From contig JAOZVK010000204.1 in NCBI GenBank assembly GCA_029938185.1, positions 1-9,401 on the forward strand: a DNA stretch of 9,401 bases, read 5' to 3'. A program made the position numbers and the translations under genes. The notes below the pieces were generated by a model. It ran no database searches. It was not told the DNA's origin and was given only the letters and a program-made list of their open reading frames with translations. This document shows positions 6,310 to 9,401 of the stretch, piece after piece. Position 1 is the first letter of the stretch. Each line of letters begins with the position of its first letter. The stretch is from Bacteroidales bacterium. Lineage in GTDB: Bacteria; Bacteroidota; Bacteroidia; Bacteroidales; JAOZVK01.

Positions 6310-6340
6310 TTGTTAATTGTTAATTATTCATTGTTAATTA
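6310..6340. repeat. Heptamer tandem repeat after the VIT-VWA gene
   Basis: Four consecutive 7-base units, TTGTTAA, TTGTTAA, TTATTCA and TTGTTAA, plus a trailing TTA lie just past the stop codon of the VIT-VWA gene (reading downstream on the - strand). The third unit differs at two positions. It is non-coding and comparable in kind to the 8-bp array after the WG-repeat gene. Confidence 0.7.
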
Positions 6341-6344
6341 CTTT

Positions 6345-9329
6345 TTATTGTTTAATTTCAAAATTCAGTATTTTATGTATATCTTTTTTATCTTCTAAAG
6401 AAACAACTTTGTTAATAACTTTTTCTTCTTTTTTACCCCAGTTTCTATATATTGTTGCATATACTTTTGTTCTGGTACTTGCTCTATTTCTATTCGATGA
6501 ATAATATTTTGCTTTGATTACATACTTACCACTAACAGCTTTTTTTAGTATATACATTTCAGGGCCATATCCTTGTGTAACATCTTTCGTTAAATTTCCT
6601 CCTATTTTTGTTTTCGGATTTTTATAGAAACATTCTTCGCCATTAGGTTCAATTACATGTAAATCAATATCTGTATTATCTGTATTCCACATTATTGTAA
6701 TAATTAAATCTGCCGAAGCAATATTAAATTCTTTTGACAACGATTCGTATCTTGATTTTATATAATCAGGAAAAGATGTGGTATATTTATTATTAGTTAT
6801 TTGAGCTAATAGGCGTAAATAGTCGATGCCAATAATTGCTTGAAAATCGCCAAATCTACTATCCCACTTTGTCGAAATTGCAATTTCGAAATATATTACG
6901 GCTAAATCAATTTTATTCATTTTGATTAATGATTGAGCAATAGCATGGTATGTTTGAGGTTCGTAAGGTCTTGATTTTATTACTCTTTTAAACAAAAAGT
7001 AGGCTTGTTCGTATAAATCCCATTCTATTGCCGAAAAAGCAACATCACGAGCCATAACTCCATTGCCCGGATTTTTTTCAATTAATGAACTAAGGAATTT
7101 TAATGCATCATTATTGCCAAATTCTTTTTTCCTACGCATTGATTCTTCAGTAATTATATCATAATCAATTTTTGATTTTTTTAGCTCTTCAATAATTTTA
7201 TTAGAAATACCGTCCTGTGTTTTTTGTTTACAATATAGACCTTTCGATTTAACAATAAAACTACTTTTTGGTGTTTTTTCGAGAATCGTTTCTAAGGATA
7301 CGTGCATTTTAAAGTCAAGTCCTTCAGTTGTTGTAAGCTTTTTAAGCCAATTCATAAAAGTTGCTTTTGCATTGCCAAGTAAATTACCTATATTTTTTAG
7401 AACATTGCTAATAATGCTATTTACATTATTTGATTTAATAACAAATAAATCTTCATTTTTTCTAATATTATATTGTTTGTAATCTTCTTCGGTTTCAAGC
7501 ATTAGCAAAGAACAAGTTTTGCCCGGAATCTGAAAATATGAAGCATATGAAACAGAATATTTTTCGGTCAAATAATCAAACTCTTCAAGTTGATTAGTAG
7601 CAATTTGACCATATGTTCTTTTTGCAAGATTTGTTTTAATTATTTGTTTAAAATTTGTAACAATTGTTTTGTTTTCATCTCCATTTGAAATATTTAAAGT
7701 CAATTTTGCTTTTTGAGGTATTCCTCTTCCTGCAAACAAAATATTTTGTCCATTATATATATAGTTGGGTCTACCTGCTATTAAAATATCTGTTCCATTG
7801 TCAAATTTTATTGAATTTATTTTCCAAGCTGCTGTATTGAAAGCTGTACTTGCTATTTTTATTTCGTCTTCCGATACAAGTGAGAAAATAGCACCTCCCG
7901 TTTTTCTTGTTAAATATTCGAGTGTGCTGCTACTGGTTCCTGACATTCCTGTATTATAGGCAAATATTCTATCTTTATTCTTTTTCAGAAATGTATGAAT
8001 ATCATCTTCACCCCAAGTTGATGCTCCGTCACTCAATAAAAATATGTTTTTTGAAACTGAATTAGTCCATTTGGAATTTGTAGCCTTATCTAATGCAAAA
8101 GCAAGATCGGTAGCTCCTTCTAATGATAAATTATTAGCAAACTTTAAAAATTCCTCAATATTATTATCCGTATTTTCAACAAATTCATTTTTCCACCAAA
8201 ACGATTCAATATTAAAAAATAAAACTGAGAATTTTTTAATGGTATTTTTGTTATTTTTCAGAATTGCTTTTGCCATTTGTAACCATATATTAAACTTATC
8301 AGGATTTGAACTTAATGAAACATCTAACATAAGAACAGCATTTTGGGGCAATTTAAGAGATTTGCTATTAGGTAGATTTGCTTTGAATATTGCAGCAAAA
8401 TATTCTTCTTTGGTATTCTTATCCGAAGTAATAAGAATATTTTTAGTATTTGTGTATCTAATCGAAATATTTTGAACTTCAGGATTTTCAATATGTATTA
8501 TTTTTTTGTTTTTTGCTTTTTTTAAATCCAACTTGGGTTCAGTTTCTATATTGCTACCTTTGATGTTGCTAATATTTAAATCTACAATTGTAGGACTTTT
8601 AGTTTCGGGTATTGATAGATTAAATATTTTATCTTTATCCAAATTTGTCAAATTTACATCATATCCTATAACTATTCTGTGTAGTTTTTTTGCTTGTAAA
8701 GGAAAAACTCTACAATTAAATACATCGGCACCAGCCCATTCCATTAATGCTGGGTCTATTTGTCGGCGAACAGTTTGCGAGTATGCAAATGCAGCTTTTT
8801 CTTTAGGCACAACCCTTGCTTGTTTTGGACTTGTCCAGCTACTATCACGCATTTGCATTATTTGCTTGCTCGAAAATTTCACAGAATCCATAGTTTGATA
8901 ATTTGTAAAACGAGGACTTTGTTGATTATTTGAATCAAGATAAACAGTTTGTCCGAAAGCAAGAAAATATGGACTTGCACCAGTTGGTAATCTTAGTTTA
9001 AAAGTTCCTTCGAGTTGCCAATCCCTATCATTATAAAAATAATAATCAATCAAAACTCTTGCTCTGAAACCATCAACTTTTACAGCTATTTGTGTTCCTT
9101 TAAGTTCCAACTGTTCTTTATCGCCTATAAAAAGTGTTGCTTTATTGACAGTTTTTTGAGTTCTTTTCCATGTTTTAGATTTTTTGGTTTTTTCTGGCTC
9201 TTGTTCTTCTGCACTTCCAACATCTTCTTTCATATTTTCGTCTGCAAAAGCTGCTTTATTCTCGCTCATTTGTTGACCACATGAAACTAAAAAAGAAAGG
9301 ATTAATACATATATTATTATATTTTTCAT
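6345..9329 (-). CDS. Large lipoprotein with VIT, VWA, TPR-like and DUF2135 regions
   Basis: The 994-residue protein starts with a lipoprotein signal peptide, lipobox LVSC with Cys17, then an acidic linker to about residue 60. A VIT (vault/inter-alpha-trypsin) domain spans about 62-225, seen in VVPKEKAAFAYSQTVRRQIDP and in ALMEW, VFNCRVFPL and HRIVIGY. A VWA domain follows at about 330-500 with an intact metal site: DVSLS (Asp336, Ser338, Ser340), Thr407 in GATDL and Asp434 in LSDG. The stretch EKYSVSYASYFQIPG (589-603) is the usual element after VIT-VWA pairs. Residues 755-820 look like two TPR-type helical pairs. The C-terminus (871-994) resembles DUF2135 of E. coli YfaP: MWNTDNTDIDLHVIEPNGE, then DVTQGYGPEMYILKKA. 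VIT-VWA proteins bind other proteins through a metal ion. The lipid anchor suggests the outer membrane. Substrate or partner is unknown. It appears to be a single-gene unit. Confidence 0.88.
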   Translation of the reverse strand: MKNIIIYVLILSFLVSCGQQMSENKAAFADENMKEDVGSAEEQEPEKTKKSKTWKRTQKTVNKATLFIGDKEQLELKGTQIAVKVDGFRARVLIDYYFYNDRDWQLEGTFKLRLPTGASPYFLAFGQTVYLDSNNQQSPRFTNYQTMDSVKFSSKQIMQMRDSSWTSPKQARVVPKEKAAFAYSQTVRRQIDPALMEWAGADVFNCRVFPLQAKKLHRIVIGYDVNLTNLDKDKIFNLSIPETKSPTIVDLNISNIKGSNIETEPKLDLKKAKNKKIIHIENPEVQNISIRYTNTKNILITSDKNTKEEYFAAIFKANLPNSKSLKLPQNAVLMLDVSLSSNPDKFNIWLQMAKAILKNNKNTIKKFSVLFFNIESFWWKNEFVENTDNNIEEFLKFANNLSLEGATDLAFALDKATNSKWTNSVSKNIFLLSDGASTWGEDDIHTFLKKNKDRIFAYNTGMSGTSSSTLEYLTRKTGGAIFSLVSEDEIKIASTAFNTAAWKINSIKFDNGTDILIAGRPNYIYNGQNILFAGRGIPQKAKLTLNISNGDENKTIVTNFKQIIKTNLAKRTYGQIATNQLEEFDYLTEKYSVSYASYFQIPGKTCSLLMLETEEDYKQYNIRKNEDLFVIKSNNVNSIISNVLKNIGNLLGNAKATFMNWLKKLTTTEGLDFKMHVSLETILEKTPKSSFIVKSKGLYCKQKTQDGISNKIIEELKKSKIDYDIITEESMRRKKEFGNNDALKFLSSLIEKNPGNGVMARDVAFSAIEWDLYEQAYFLFKRVIKSRPYEPQTYHAIAQSLIKMNKIDLAVIYFEIAISTKWDSRFGDFQAIIGIDYLRLLAQITNNKYTTSFPDYIKSRYESLSKEFNIASADLIITIMWNTDNTDIDLHVIEPNGEECFYKNPKTKIGGNLTKDVTQGYGPEMYILKKAVSGKYVIKAKYYSSNRNRASTRTKVYATIYRNWGKKEEKVINKVVSLEDKKDIHKILNFEIKQ

Positions 9330-9401
9330 AATTAATTCTAATTTAGGAACTTAAAACTGTTTGATAATTAAACTATTAAATCATTTTTATTAATATTTCA
9401 A
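9330..9401. other. Upstream region of the VIT-VWA gene, window edge
   Basis: These 72 AT-rich bases should hold part of the leader or promoter of the - strand lipoprotein gene. They contain GTTT-GATAATT-AAAC, a 4-bp inverted repeat of little weight. I see no TTTG/TAnnTTTG pair; it may lie beyond the window. No other feature is visible. Confidence 0.4.

Noticed and set aside
8044..8475. 143-codon open frame on the + strand, opposite the VIT-VWA gene
   Set aside because: It is antisense to the well-supported VWA coding sequence with an intact metal site, and its translation has no family resemblance. It reflects the codon bias of the real gene.
8506..8898. 130-codon open frame on the + strand, opposite the VIT domain
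   Set aside because: It overlaps conserved VIT motifs on the other strand; the translation is low-complexity and hydrophobic as expected of a shadow frame.
9015..9284. 89-codon open frame on the + strand opposite the N-terminus of the VIT-VWA lipoprotein
   Set aside because: It lies opposite a clear signal peptide and linker, and its Phe/Cys-rich product resembles no family.

Overview
The window looks like chromosomal DNA of a very AT-rich member of the Bacteroidota. The basis for this is a set of family-level hints rather than one marker: A/T-dominated intergenic DNA without clear Shine-Dalgarno sequences, lipoproteins with short Bacteroidota-style signal peptides, a promoter matching the Bacteroidota consensus (TTTG, 20-base spacer, TATATTTG), and a SpoIIE phosphatase tail and WG-repeat protein of types common in that phylum. 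The species cannot be named from the sequence.

Layout: positions 1-186 hold the last 61 codons of a SpoIIE/PP2C-type serine phosphatase on the + strand. After a 225-base gap comes a 1185-residue secreted WG-repeat protein (412-3969, +). The next 310 bases (3970-4279) lie between convergent genes and contain an 8-bp tandem repeat, a copy of a dispersed repeat and a terminator. All remaining genes are on the - strand. In transcription order they are a 994-residue lipoprotein with VIT, VWA, TPR-like and DUF2135 regions (9329-6345), a 198-residue SPOR-domain lipoprotein (6107-5511) and methylenetetrahydrofolate reductase MetF (5236-4280). The gaps between them (237 and 274 bases) hold a good promoter, a strong bidirectional terminator and weaker hairpins, so they are probably separate transcription units and not an operon.

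How the genes work together: there is no sign of one shared pathway. MetF is housekeeping one-carbon metabolism. The SPOR and VIT-VWA lipoproteins and the WG-repeat protein are all envelope proteins, but adjacency alone does not link them.

The most noteworthy signal outside the genes is a small dispersed intergenic repeat. It has three copies, at about 264-370 (+), 4107-4216 (+) and 5441-5491 (-). Each has an AGGTC-NNN-(G/A)ACCT mini-hairpin at one end and a TTTTGTAA block at the other, and each lies 3' of a gene in that gene's orientation. I found no CRISPR array, transposase, tRNA, rRNA or recognised riboswitch, and no convincing new multi-gene system.
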